Virus record (IMG/VR): IMGVR_UViG_3300031825_000035
Span: 1-40,756 of that record
Direction: 5' to 3' (one strand)
Source of the DNA: a virus
Length of the DNA stretch: 40,756 bases
A model generated the notes under the pieces. It made no database searches. It saw nothing but the letters and a program-made list of their open reading frames with translations, and was not told the origin of the DNA. Positions 8,404 to 14,845 of the stretch are shown piece by piece. Every line of letters begins with the position of its first letter. Position 1 is the first letter of the stretch. The position numbers were made by a program, and so were the translations under genes.

Positions 8404-8554
8404 TTAATCCCCCGTTATCGTTAGCCCCATATAAGATTTGGATATTATAGCCATGGTCTTCAAACAGCTCTAAGCATTCAGAGAAAAAGGGCGGCAAGTT
8501 ATTGGGATATTTCACCCCTTTTCTATAGGCGTCTAGCTTAATAATGTTATCCAC
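8393..8554 (-). CDS. Small hypothetical protein, first gene of the leftward early operon
   Basis: This 53-aa protein reads VDNIIKLDAYRKGVKYPNNL...NDNGGLSEA. The GTG start has AAGGAG about 11 nt upstream, a long but workable spacing. Its 3' end overlaps the GTG of rusA, which supports a real, coupled gene. There is no known domain; it is mostly polar with one short amphipathic helix (FFSECLELFEDHG). Upstream lies the 284-bp AT-rich spacer, so it is probably the leader gene of the operon. Confidence 0.6.
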   Translation of the reverse strand: MDNIIKLDAYRKGVKYPNNLPPFFSECLELFEDHGYNIQILYGANDNGGLSEA

Positions 8555-8838
8555 TATTACTTTTGCTCCTTAGTGCAATGCAAATAAGTAATATAAGTTT
8601 AAATAAAATTTTATATATGTAAAGGGGATTAATCACTAAGAGCTTAACAATCCCTCTTGCTTTCTCAGCAATTAACGTGCTGAAATCACCGTATTTTATA
8701 TTTATTCATCATAAACAATAGTAAACATGAGTATAAATTAAATATAAATTCACTCTTTACTTGTTTTTTACATTTAATTTCTTATTTTGTTAATTGTGAA
8801 GTGTTATGAAGTGTTATTAACAGAAAAGGATTATTAAA
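8555..8838. promoter_or_regulatory. AT-rich divergent spacer
   Basis: This is 284 bp with no gene, between the leftward RusA operon and the rightward secreted-protein gene. It contains a tandem GAAGTGTTAT repeat (about 8798-8817) close to the downstream start, and TTAGTGCAATGC at 8572-8583, whose reverse complement shares ATTGCACTAA with the region after the integrase. Runs of A/T make promoter calls unreliable on the leftward side. Confidence 0.45.
8767..8795 (+). promoter_or_regulatory. Possible promoter of the 451-aa secreted protein
   Basis: TTTACA (8767-8772) and TTAATT (8790-8795) are separated by 17 bp and lie about 45 bp before the start codon. The -35 is good and the -10 only fair. 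The GAAGTGTTAT tandem repeat follows immediately and could be an operator. Confidence 0.3.
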
Positions 8839-10194
8839 ATGTATAGAGTTTTATTCATGTTTTTTACTTTTGTTTTAGGATTTCCCAGTGTTCAGGCCGT
8901 GACGCCCGATAGATTGGTTGATAGGGCGGATGTGGTCTTTTCAGTCTCAAAGAATGAAAGAAACGTTCTTACCTTTAACGTTATGGAAAAGGGGCGGGAG
9001 ATATTTAACCAGCCCATTCCTGGGAAAAATATGCCTGGGAACAGCCCCGCCGTGTCCTTAACCCAAAGGGATAGTTTAAGCTATATATGGAGCTACCGTG
9101 GAGATGACAGGACATCTATAGACCTGCTGATCTCTTACAAAGGGGATATCTCCCTTTTAAATAGGTCAAAAACTGGCTATGAATCCCGTAAGTCTTGGGG
9201 GTTCAATACCTTTGGAAAGTTTATTAACGAAAAGAAGTCCGCTTTTTATGATCTTCGGGTAAAGGCTCAGCAGATTCACAACCTGAAGCTTTTAAAGCTT
9301 GGCACGGCCTCTCTCTATACGAACTATCATTTTAATAGGGGTATTTATGATTTTGGAGATGAGACCCTTGGAGAGCTAAGTATGGATAATTATGCTAGGT
9401 ACATGAAGTACCTAGATAAAAAGGCTAACCCATCTTATAAAAAACATACCCTTGAGAACTACGGGGCTATTATATCAAAAAATGGCCTTTTGGTTGAGGG
9501 AGGAGATAAAGCGGGCACCTATAAAGAAAAAGGGATTACAGACACTCACAAGGTCATTCTTAACAAGGTGAATGTTGAGGCCCACGATTCAAAAGATGAG
9601 GCCAGGAATATCCAAAAGCCTGGGGGGGAAAAATGGACCTCAGACCCTTTTAGGTATAAAACCCATGCTTATTATACAATTACTCCCTTTTCTTTAACTT
9701 TTGAGGACGAGGCCGAAACCCGCTCCCGCTTAGATGTTTTAGGGTTTTTCCATAAAACAAGGGGTTTTTTGAAGAGAAATATAAGCAATTTTAACGTAAT
9801 TACCAAAGAGCATATAATTAGGCACGCTGAGCAATCAAAAACCCCAGCTCCAGAGCCTCTTAAGTATGTCTGTAAGGATGTCATTATCGCTTCCCACAAG
9901 ATGAAAGAGTTGCCTCTAAAGGATGACCAAATCTATAACTACCGCCTATCTAATTCGGTGGGGCATGACCTTGTAAATCCAGAGAGTGGATCCCCGATAT
10001 GGAAAAAAACAGGCCGATACCTCAAAGATAACTGGATGGGGATTGGGATTTATGTATATGATCTCATCGAGGGAGAAGAAAGCCCTGAAGTTAGTGTAAA
10101 CCCTATATTTGCCAGACGCCACAACAGTAGGCCCACTGCTGTTGAACCTAGAATCTGGAGTATGGGGGAGCTACACGGCCGCTTGAGAGACTAG
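8839..10194 (+). CDS. Secreted protein of unknown function (451 aa), moron-like
   Basis: The N-terminus MYRVLFMFFTFVLGFPSVQA is a typical Sec signal peptide, with cleavage expected after Ala20 (VQA|VT). The mature part is polar, with many Lys/Asp/Tyr residues, one Cys and no further membrane segment, so it should be soluble in the periplasm or outside the cell. AAAGG lies about 9 nt before the ATG. The gene stands alone, faces away from its neighbours, and has a strong terminator of its own at 10280-10307: the layout of a cargo (moron) gene expressed independently of phage growth. No domain was recognised. It may alter the host cell or act on a eukaryote the host lives with; both are guesses. 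Confidence 0.85.
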   Translation: MYRVLFMFFTFVLGFPSVQAVTPDRLVDRADVVFSVSKNERNVLTFNVMEKGREIFNQPIPGKNMPGNSPAVSLTQRDSLSYIWSYRGDDRTSIDLLISYKGDISLLNRSKTGYESRKSWGFNTFGKFINEKKSAFYDLRVKAQQIHNLKLLKLGTASLYTNYHFNRGIYDFGDETLGELSMDNYARYMKYLDKKANPSYKKHTLENYGAIISKNGLLVEGGDKAGTYKEKGITDTHKVILNKVNVEAHDSKDEARNIQKPGGEKWTSDPFRYKTHAYYTITPFSLTFEDEAETRSRLDVLGFFHKTRGFLKRNISNFNVITKEHIIRHAEQSKTPAPEPLKYVCKDVIIASHKMKELPLKDDQIYNYRLSNSVGHDLVNPESGSPIWKKTGRYLKDNWMGIGIYVYDLIEGEESPEVSVNPIFARRHNSRPTAVEPRIWSMGELHGRLRD

Positions 10195-10279
10195 ATAATA
10201 GGGGTGGGTGCTGGAGTACTACCACCATACCCCGTTACCTGGCCTCTACGGTCTTTAAAAGTGATTTAACCTGCATTTG

Positions 10280-10307
10280 GAGGGGGTACTTGCCCCCTCT
10301 CTTTTTA
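10280..10307 (+). terminator. Rho-independent terminator after the secreted-protein gene
   Basis: GAGGGGG (10280-10286) pairs with CCCCCTC (10293-10299) over a 6-nt loop, followed by TCTTTTT. The T tract is only on the + side, so it ends the 8839-10194 transcript. The rest of the 10195-10372 spacer holds a weaker inverted repeat (CAGGG...CCCTG, 10314-10340) and no gene. Confidence 0.85.
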
Positions 10308-10372
10308 TCTTGTCAGGGCGAGGAGCTGCCTGCCCCTGGCTAGGCATACGGTGACTAGGCTTACACGGTCCC

Positions 10373-10945
10373 TCAGTATTTAGCCCGCATTGATTCCACA
10401 AGCTTTGTGAACATTTGACCTACCTTTTCCCGCTCTTCAGGGCTTATTTCCTTGGCTTTTTGCCTCTGCGCTTCTCTTTCTTCCCTTTTGCGGTCGTGAT
10501 ATTTTGCAACTTGTGTGGCTTTTTCTATCTTCTTTTGAATAGCCTCTCCCTCCTCGTAGATATCGCATATGGCAAGGGGAAACCGTAGTTTTCTTTTGAG
10601 GTTGCTTAGAATCTTATTACCCATCTCGTAGCTGTACTGCGAAAAAGCCTCTGCGATGCCCTCGGCAAAAACTTTCATGTCATCAACATCGGGTCTCTTG
10701 AAAGAGTTTAGGGCAATGTGGGCTAAACGCCGCGCTTGATCAGGAGTTACTTTAGCTGCTTTTTCCTCTATCTCCTCTTGCAACTGGAGGAGGGCCATGG
10801 TAATTTCTATAGGGATGAGTTGAGTGTATTGGTCTACATTTCTTTCCAAATGGTAAGAAATTTGATTCATGTACTCTTCCATCTTGGCGAGCGGATTGGT
10901 GTTTGTTGTTGGGTTGGTTCCTTTTGACAAAACTATCTGGTTCAT
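10373..10945 (-). CDS. Hypothetical protein downstream of the replication gene
   Basis: This 190-aa, mostly helical protein carries a low-complexity start (TNPTTNTNPL) and a strongly charged C-terminal coiled coil (KYHDRKREEREAQRQKAKEISPEEREKVGQM). There is no Walker motif, so it is not a DnaC-type helicase loader by sequence, although its place after an O-like gene is where a loader would sit. AAGGAAT precedes the ATG. A 10-bp inverted repeat separates it from the upstream gene. Function unknown; a replication accessory role is possible from position only. Confidence 0.7.
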   Translation of the reverse strand: MNQIVLSKGTNPTTNTNPLAKMEEYMNQISYHLERNVDQYTQLIPIEITMALLQLQEEIEEKAAKVTPDQARRLAHIALNSFKRPDVDDMKVFAEGIAEAFSQYSYEMGNKILSNLKRKLRFPLAICDIYEEGEAIQKKIEKATQVAKYHDRKREEREAQRQKAKEISPEEREKVGQMFTKLVESMRAKY

Positions 10946-10975
10946 TTGTTAGATTCCTTTTGATGTTAAGTGTCG

Positions 10976-11012
10976 ATAACCGAGGTTTGGTGTGGTTCCC
11001 TGCCTCGGTTAT
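10976..11012. repeat. 10-bp perfect inverted repeat between replication gene and next gene
   Basis: ATAACCGAGG (10976-10985) and CCTCGGTTAT (11003-11012) pair perfectly around a 17-nt loop. There is no T tract on the minus side, so it is not a classical terminator for the leftward transcript; a short T run follows on the plus side. It may be an RNA-processing or stability hairpin. Its left edge contains CGATAACC (10974-10981), the half-site also found at 11829 and 11884. Confidence 0.6.
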
Positions 11013-11031
11013 TTTCTAATATACTTTCCTC

Positions 11032-11829
11032 TTAATCCGTTAGCATCCCTTTTTCTTCGGCCGCTATCATGGCATCTATGTACCCATCGGTTAAAGAGGA
11101 CCCAAACCGCTTTAGAAGCTCGTTTGAGTATACCTCTCGGCTAACCTTGGTATCTGAATAATCATCTTCCCAGTGCCCCCCATTAAGCCAGGTTGTGGGG
11201 TTTTTGGTGTATTTTTCGCTGTTCGTCATCTTGAGCATTCGCCCGTAAAGGGCGGCTCTCTCCACAAGGCAATCAAGCGTTACGGATTCCCTTGCCTTAC
11301 AAAATGACTTGTAGGCAGCCAGTTTACCTACCCTTTTCGGATAGAACTGCCACCACTCTTCAAACTCTTTTTCCAAATCTTTTTTTATATTTTTTAAATG
11401 ATGGTTTTTAATGATGGTTTTTAATGATGGTTGGAGTGCATCTCCTGCACCACCCCCTCTCGCATCTCCTGCACCACCCCCTCTCGCATCTCCTGCACCA
11501 GGTGTATCATATGCGGTAGGGTGTACCTCTTCTTCTGGGGCATCTCTTCCAATCCTGTCTACGTTTATGAAAAACACGGCTGCCCTGTGGGTTTTTGGGT
11601 CTTCTTTCCTAACCTTCTTGATGATTCCTTTCCCTATAAGGGAATTCATAGTGTTTTGGATTGTACGGGCAGAAAACCCCGTATCTTTTACTAGCCTGGA
11701 GTACCCAGGATAAATTGAACTGCCGTCGTCAGCCGCAAAATCAGCCAGACGCAATAAAACTGATTTTTCTATACCCGTTAAAAGTCCCGTGTGGTCTTTC
11801 CAAATTAAGCACATAACTTTAATGCTCAC
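11032..11829 (-). CDS. Replication initiator-like protein (lambda O-type layout)
   Basis: This 265-aa protein starts at GTG (AGGGGG 5 nt upstream). Residues 1-95 form a winged HTH typical of phage replication proteins: LTGIEKSVLLRLADFAADDGSSIYPGYSRLVKDTGFSARTIQNTM. A flexible linker follows with repeats of GGGAGDAR (residues 111-131). The C-terminal part EFEEWWQFYPKRVGKLAAYKSF...NPTTWLNGGHWEDD is common in O-like proteins. It should bind the origin and recruit host helicase. The linker-coding DNA consists of tandem repeats that may be the origin itself. No DNA polymerase or helicase is encoded, so replication relies on the host. Confidence 0.8.
   Translation of the reverse strand: MSIKVMCLIWKDHTGLLTGIEKSVLLRLADFAADDGSSIYPGYSRLVKDTGFSARTIQNTMNSLIGKGIIKKVRKEDPKTHRAAVFFINVDRIGRDAPEEEVHPTAYDTPGAGDARGGGAGDARGGGAGDALQPSLKTIIKNHHLKNIKKDLEKEFEEWWQFYPKRVGKLAAYKSFCKARESVTLDCLVERAALYGRMLKMTNSEKYTKNPTTWLNGGHWEDDYSDTKVSREVYSNELLKRFGSSLTDGYIDAMIAAEEKGMLTD
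11398..11432. repeat. 13-bp tandem repeat inside the replication gene (possible origin iterons)
   Basis: ATGATGGTTTTTA occurs at 11398-11410 and 11411-11423, then ATGATGGTT at 11424-11432. Because 13 is not a multiple of three, the repeats are read in different frames (as PSLK, TIIK and NHHLK), so selection seems to act on the DNA rather than the protein. The AT-rich tract at 11371-11397 lies alongside and could be the unwinding element. Confidence 0.75.
11437..11500. repeat. 24-bp tandem repeat inside the replication gene (linker / possible iterons)
   Basis: Units at 11437-11460 and 11461-11484 and a partial unit at 11485-11500 are near identical and GC-rich. In the gene they encode GGGAGDAR, a flexible linker between the HTH and C-terminal domains. 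They lie next to the 13-bp array, in the same relative place as the iterons of oriLambda in gene O. Confidence 0.8.
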
Positions 11830-11889
11830 GATAACCCCCTAAATAATACTTGCATTTTATTATGATTATCGTTATATTGGTAACGATAA
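11829..11889. promoter_or_regulatory. Operator-like 9-bp dyad and nearby half-site
   Basis: TTATCGTTA (11866-11874) and TAACGATAA (11881-11889) are perfect inverted repeats with a 6-bp spacer, centred one turn and a half apart, a usual repressor geometry. A further CGATAACC half-site covers 11829-11836, across the GTG start and SD of the replication gene, and another is at 10974-10981. The dyad overlaps a possible + strand promoter. The binding protein is not known. Confidence 0.65.
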
Positions 11890-11905
11890 CCCGTTTTCTG
11901 ATAGT
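11877..11905 (+). promoter_or_regulatory. Possible promoter for a short antisense RNA
   Basis: TTGGTA (11877-11882), 17 bp, then GATAGT (11900-11905) gives a plausible sigma70 pair at four of six matches each. A start near 11912 would read into the hairpin and T tract ending at 11960. The -35 overlaps the TTATCGTTA dyad, so this promoter could be repressible. Confidence 0.35.
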
Positions 11906-11911
11906 ACACTT

Positions 11912-11960
11912 CAATTTTAAAGGGCGTTTGTCCATAGTGGCAAGTGCCCTTTAATTTTTT
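11912..11960 (+). ncRNA. Candidate ~50-nt antisense RNA over the leader of the replication gene
   Basis: TTAAAGGGC (11917-11925) and GCCCTTTAA (11946-11954) form a perfect 9-bp stem; the loop can add TTG/CAA and CCA/TGG pairs. TTTTTT follows on the + strand, making a rho-independent terminator. No rightward gene ends here, so the terminator needs another explanation. A short RNA from 11912 would be complementary to the first 45 or so nt of the leftward replication transcript, whose start is predicted near 11956. This layout resembles antisense copy control in plasmids or lambda OOP. Expression is not shown by sequence. Confidence 0.4.
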
Positions 11961-11962
11961 CT

Positions 11963-11990
11963 ATTCTAAATCTTCCCCCCCTCCAGTCAA
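11963..11990 (-). promoter_or_regulatory. Leftward promoter of the replication gene
   Basis: On the minus strand TTGACT (11990-11985) and TAGAAT (11968-11963) are 16 bp apart, each five of six to consensus. The start would be near 11956, giving a leader of about 127 nt that begins with the 11917-11954 hairpin. The first TGTCNGACA site (11998) lies just upstream of the -35. Confidence 0.6.
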
Positions 11991-11997
11991 GATAAAC

Positions 11998-12070
11998 TGT
12001 CAGACACCGTCTTTAATAGGTCGGACAGAAACCCCATTTTGTCGGACCTAAACGCCGTTTTTGTCTGACT
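11998..12070. promoter_or_regulatory. Cluster of four TGTCNGACA sites, 21-22 bp apart
   Basis: The sites are TGTCAGACA (11998-12006, perfect), GGTCGGACA (12019-12027), TGTCGGACC (12040-12048) and TGTCTGACT (12062-12070). Starts are 21, 21 and 22 bp apart, two helical turns, so a bound protein would sit on one face of the DNA. They lie upstream of the leftward promoter. They could be operators or activator sites, or replication iterons. Confidence 0.8.
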
Positions 12071-12125
12071 CTAAAATTGATCTCTAAATCTTAAAAAATA
12101 CCCTTTAAAAACTGCGCAAATGATA

Positions 12126-12155
12126 TTGATAAATTTAAGAAATTTAAAATATTAG
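12126..12155 (+). promoter_or_regulatory. Rightward promoter of the recombination operon
   Basis: TTGATA (12126-12131) and TATTAG (12150-12155) are separated by 18 bp in an AT-rich stretch between the two TGTCNGACA clusters. A start near 12162 would place the three-copy cluster in the 5' leader, where a bound protein could block initiation or elongation. Confidence 0.45.
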
Positions 12156-12182
12156 ACACTCTTGAAATTCTATTCTATCGTT

Positions 12183-12245
12183 TTTATGTCAGACATTAAT
12201 AAGTTTATGTCAGACATTAATAAGTTTATGTCGGACCTTAAGGAG
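12183..12245. promoter_or_regulatory. Three 21-bp tandem repeats carrying TGTCNGACA
   Basis: Units 12183-12203 and 12204-12224 are identical; the third (12225-12245) diverges after its GTC and merges into the AAGGAGG ribosome site of the exonuclease gene. The sites are at 12187-12195 and 12208-12216 (both perfect) and 12229-12237 (TGTCGGACC). They lie about 125 bp, six repeat lengths, from the last site of the upstream cluster. Confidence 0.85.
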
Positions 12246-12256
12246 GATAAAAGTAG

Positions 12257-13165
12257 ATGTTAACACCCGAACAATTAGAAGAGAGAAGGACAGGCATAGG
12301 CGGGTCGGATGTGGCTGCCATAGCAGGTATCTCAAACTTTAATAAAAGCCCCCTAGATGTGTACTTAGAAAAAATTGGGGAAAAGAGTGGGTTTGAGGGA
12401 AATGACTACACTGATTGGGGAAACAGGCTAGAGCCAGTAGTTGCCGAGAGATACGCAGAGATTACAGGCAAAAAAATATATAAGCCAAGCCTATTTAGGC
12501 ACCCTGAACATAAGTTTATGCTCGCTAACATGGACTTCTTAATAGAGGGAGAAAATGCCGCTATTGAATGTAAGACCACCAGTGCTTATCAGGCAAGCAA
12601 ATGGGGAGAGCCTGGCACGGATGAGGTGCCCACAGACTGCCTTATGCAAGTTGCACACTATAGATATGCAAAGAACCTGGACTATATAGACATCCCTGTT
12701 CTTATAGGGGGTAATGATTTCAGGGTATACAGATACGAGAAAAATACGAGATTAGAAGAGCAGGTTCTAAATCTTGAGTTTAACTTTTGGTATAACCACG
12801 TTGAAAAACGTATACCCCCACAACCAGGGGAATTAGACAAGGCTATTAAGCTGTGGCCAAAGGCGCAAGATGAGAAGGTTGCTGTAGCTTCTGAAGAAGT
12901 GATTGACGCCATCAGGCTATACAACTCAACGAAGAATTCCATAAAAGAGCTTGAAGAGAAAGAGCAAAAATATAAGGAGGAAATATGCAGGGTCTTACAA
13001 AACGCTGCCATCCTTATAGATTCAGAAGGCTCTCAAATTGCCACATGGAAAAATCAAGAGACTCTTAGGCTCGATCAAACGACTCTTAAGAAAGAGTATC
13101 CCCAAATCTACAAGACCCTTTGTAAACCCTCGGTGAGCAGATTCTTACGAATAAAGGGCATCTAA
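12257..13165 (+). CDS. YqaJ-type viral exonuclease (lambda-exo-like)
   Basis: This 302-aa exonuclease should degrade one strand at DNA ends to expose ssDNA for RecT. The PD-(D/E)XK core is visible: GNRLEPVVAERYAE (residues 55-68), Asp93 in NMDFLI, IECKTTS with Glu104 and Lys106, and MQVAHYRYA (130-138) with the family's Gln. The N-terminal RRTGIGGSDVAAIAGIS is also a YqaJ hallmark. The C-terminal part is a coiled coil and tail. It is the first gene of the rightward operon; AAGGAGG, 11 nt upstream, abuts the third 21-bp repeat. Confidence 0.93.
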   Translation: MLTPEQLEERRTGIGGSDVAAIAGISNFNKSPLDVYLEKIGEKSGFEGNDYTDWGNRLEPVVAERYAEITGKKIYKPSLFRHPEHKFMLANMDFLIEGENAAIECKTTSAYQASKWGEPGTDEVPTDCLMQVAHYRYAKNLDYIDIPVLIGGNDFRVYRYEKNTRLEEQVLNLEFNFWYNHVEKRIPPQPGELDKAIKLWPKAQDEKVAVASEEVIDAIRLYNSTKNSIKELEEKEQKYKEEICRVLQNAAILIDSEGSQIATWKNQETLRLDQTTLKKEYPQIYKTLCKPSVSRFLRIKGI

Positions 13166-13366
13166 ATGATATTTGAAGAAAAATTACATTATGAACTGAC
13201 CGTCGAACTCGGCAGGAGCTTAAAAGAATGTCTCCAGGTCCTTAAGAAGGCCCCCTCCAGCCCTGACTTCTTTTTCTATAGAGAAATAATAGAGCTGAAG
13301 GATGAAATCCATAGGCTCGAGGATTCTGTGAGCGAAGAGTTAAAAGAAATTGAAAAGAAAATTTAA
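13166..13366 (+). CDS. Small helical protein between exonuclease and RecT
   Basis: This 66-aa protein starts MIFEEKLHYELTVELGRSLKEC. Its ATG follows the exonuclease stop directly, so translation should be coupled. The sequence is acidic helix with a C-terminal heptad pattern (IIELKDEIHRLEDSVSEELKEIEKKI). No domain is recognised. Its place between two recombination genes suggests an accessory role, by context only. Confidence 0.7.
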   Translation: MIFEEKLHYELTVELGRSLKECLQVLKKAPSSPDFFFYREIIELKDEIHRLEDSVSEELKEIEKKI

Positions 13367-13375
13367 GGAGGATTT

Positions 13376-13591
13376 ATGCAAAACACACCACTAAAGCTTG
13401 TGATTGACCACGATAAAGCGGGCATCACGCCTTTCGAATTTGAAGACCGCCTTATGAAACGGTATGACAAAAACTTGTTTTTGTCTGACAGAAACGGAAA
13501 CAGGGGAAGCCTAGATTATTTTAAGTATGCGGTCGCTGCGGCGCAGCTACTTCATGAACTCACCCGCAAAGAAAAAGGAAGCATACAATGA
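13376..13591 (+). CDS. Small hypothetical protein before RecT
   Basis: This 71-aa protein starts MQNTPLKLVIDHDKAGITPFEF, preceded by AAGGAGG. It ends by overlapping the RecT start by 4 bp (ATGA). There is no known domain. The coding DNA contains a perfect TGTCTGACA at 13482-13490, the same 9-mer as in the control region. Confidence 0.68.
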   Translation: MQNTPLKLVIDHDKAGITPFEFEDRLMKRYDKNLFLSDRNGNRGSLDYFKYAVAAAQLLHELTRKEKGSIQ

Positions 13592-14454
13592 CAACACAGC
13601 TTATCACCACCCAGCCAATGACCTCCAGGCAATGGCTAGAGAGTCCAGATTTTAAGACAACCTTAAAGAACATATTGCCTTGCCAGATAAGTCCTGATCG
13701 ATTTATTAGGATTGCCTTAACGGAACTCAGGAAGGTCCCTAAGCTGAATGACTGCACCCCTGCATCTTTTATAGGGGCCATCTTACAGTGTGGGCAGTTA
13801 GGTTTAGAGATAGGCAGTTCCTTGGGCCATGTTTACCTAATTCCCTTTGAAAACTACAAAACAAAGAAGGTCGAGTGTCAATTCATTATAGGGTACCGAG
13901 GAATGATATACCTGGCCAGACGCTCAGGCCATATCATCAGCATCCCCCGCATTGTAAATAGTAATGACACGTTTGAATACGAATACGGGCTTGAAGAAAA
14001 GCTAAGGCATATCCCCGCTTCTTCTAATCGGGGTGAAATGACCTATGTCTATGTATGGACAAAGTTTGGAAAAGACGGGGACAAATTTTTTGAAGTCTTG
14101 TCTTATGAAGAGGTGAGAGAAATTATGTCCTCTTCAAAGGGTTCTAAAAGTGGTCCCTGGCAAACTCATTTTGAAGAGATGGCAAAAAAGACGGCGATAC
14201 GACGCCTCTTTAAATACCTGCCCGTTAGCCCAGAACTTCAAAAGGCGATTGCTTTAGACGAGGAAGCCGAAAGAGGCGAGCAGGATAATTCTATTATTAT
14301 TGACCAAGAACCTATAACCGGAGAGCCTGAAGAAAAACAATCGATGTCTGCCAAGGTTTCCGATTTCTTAGAAAAAAGAAACCCTACACCGGAAAAAAAC
14401 TTTGCCGTTATAGATGACCCGCTAGAGCAAGACCATGCACCTCAAGCGACGTAA
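13588..14454 (+). CDS. recT: RecT-type single-strand annealing protein
   Basis: This 288-aa protein anneals complementary ssDNA and pairs with the upstream exonuclease. The RecT core is plain: FIRIALTELRKVPKLNDCTPASFIGAILQCGQLGLEIGSSLGHVYLIPF, then IIGYRGMIYLARRSG and a later MAKKTAIRRLFKYLPVS, the family's conserved C-terminal block. The C-terminal 60 residues are acidic and variable, as in other members. The gene overlaps the next by 20 bp. Confidence 0.95.
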   Translation: MTTQLITTQPMTSRQWLESPDFKTTLKNILPCQISPDRFIRIALTELRKVPKLNDCTPASFIGAILQCGQLGLEIGSSLGHVYLIPFENYKTKKVECQFIIGYRGMIYLARRSGHIISIPRIVNSNDTFEYEYGLEEKLRHIPASSNRGEMTYVYVWTKFGKDGDKFFEVLSYEEVREIMSSSKGSKSGPWQTHFEEMAKKTAIRRLFKYLPVSPELQKAIALDEEAERGEQDNSIIIDQEPITGEPEEKQSMSAKVSDFLEKRNPTPEKNFAVIDDPLEQDHAPQAT

Positions 14455-14791
14455 TCTAGAGATATATGGCTTATACAAGGAGGGCATCAGCGTAAGGGAA
14501 CTCTCAGAAAAATACCAACGCAGTTATAACGTCATCAAGGGAATCATAGACCATATAAAAGGTTGCGAAGAAATATTCGCTTCATATTCTTCTATAGAAC
14601 TTGAGATACCTATTGAGTTTTGGTCGATGTCTATCGATAAGGCTACCTTGACCGCCTTGAAGAAGGCCCACATATATAAGCTGCGTGACTTGGTTGATTT
14701 ATCCGATGAGGAGATAGCCAGCATCAAAGGGGTTGGCTTAAATCGGGCAGGGCAGATTATAAGATGTATAGAGAAATTCAAGGGAAGTTGA
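14435..14791 (+). CDS. HTH protein with RNA polymerase alpha-CTD-like helix-hairpin-helix end
   Basis: This 118-aa protein has two recognisable halves. Residues 1-40 (LKRRNLEIYGLYKEGISVRELSEKYQRSYNVIKGII) look like a homeodomain-type HTH. Residues 70-118 (TALKKAHIYKLRDLVDLSDEEIASIKGVGLNRAGQII) follow the fold pattern of the C-terminal domain of RNA polymerase alpha, with the helix-hairpin-helix IKGVGLNRAG. It overlaps recT by 20 bp. Both halves should bind DNA. It could be a phage transcription factor or a recombination accessory. The alpha-CTD likeness is by eye. Confidence 0.68.
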   Translation: MHLKRRNLEIYGLYKEGISVRELSEKYQRSYNVIKGIIDHIKGCEEIFASYSSIELEIPIEFWSMSIDKATLTALKKAHIYKLRDLVDLSDEEIASIKGVGLNRAGQIIRCIEKFKGS

Positions 14792-14845
14792 CGGATCATT
14801 ATCCCTGTGTTAAGTGACTATCAACCCCCTAAAGAAAGAAAATAA

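Noticed and set aside
10314-10340. Terminator for the leftward 10373 gene
   Set aside because: The stem has a 2x2 mismatch and no T tract on the minus side, so it was not called as a terminator.
11437-11500. CRISPR-like repeats
   Set aside because: The units are directly tandem without spacers and lie in frame inside the replication gene.
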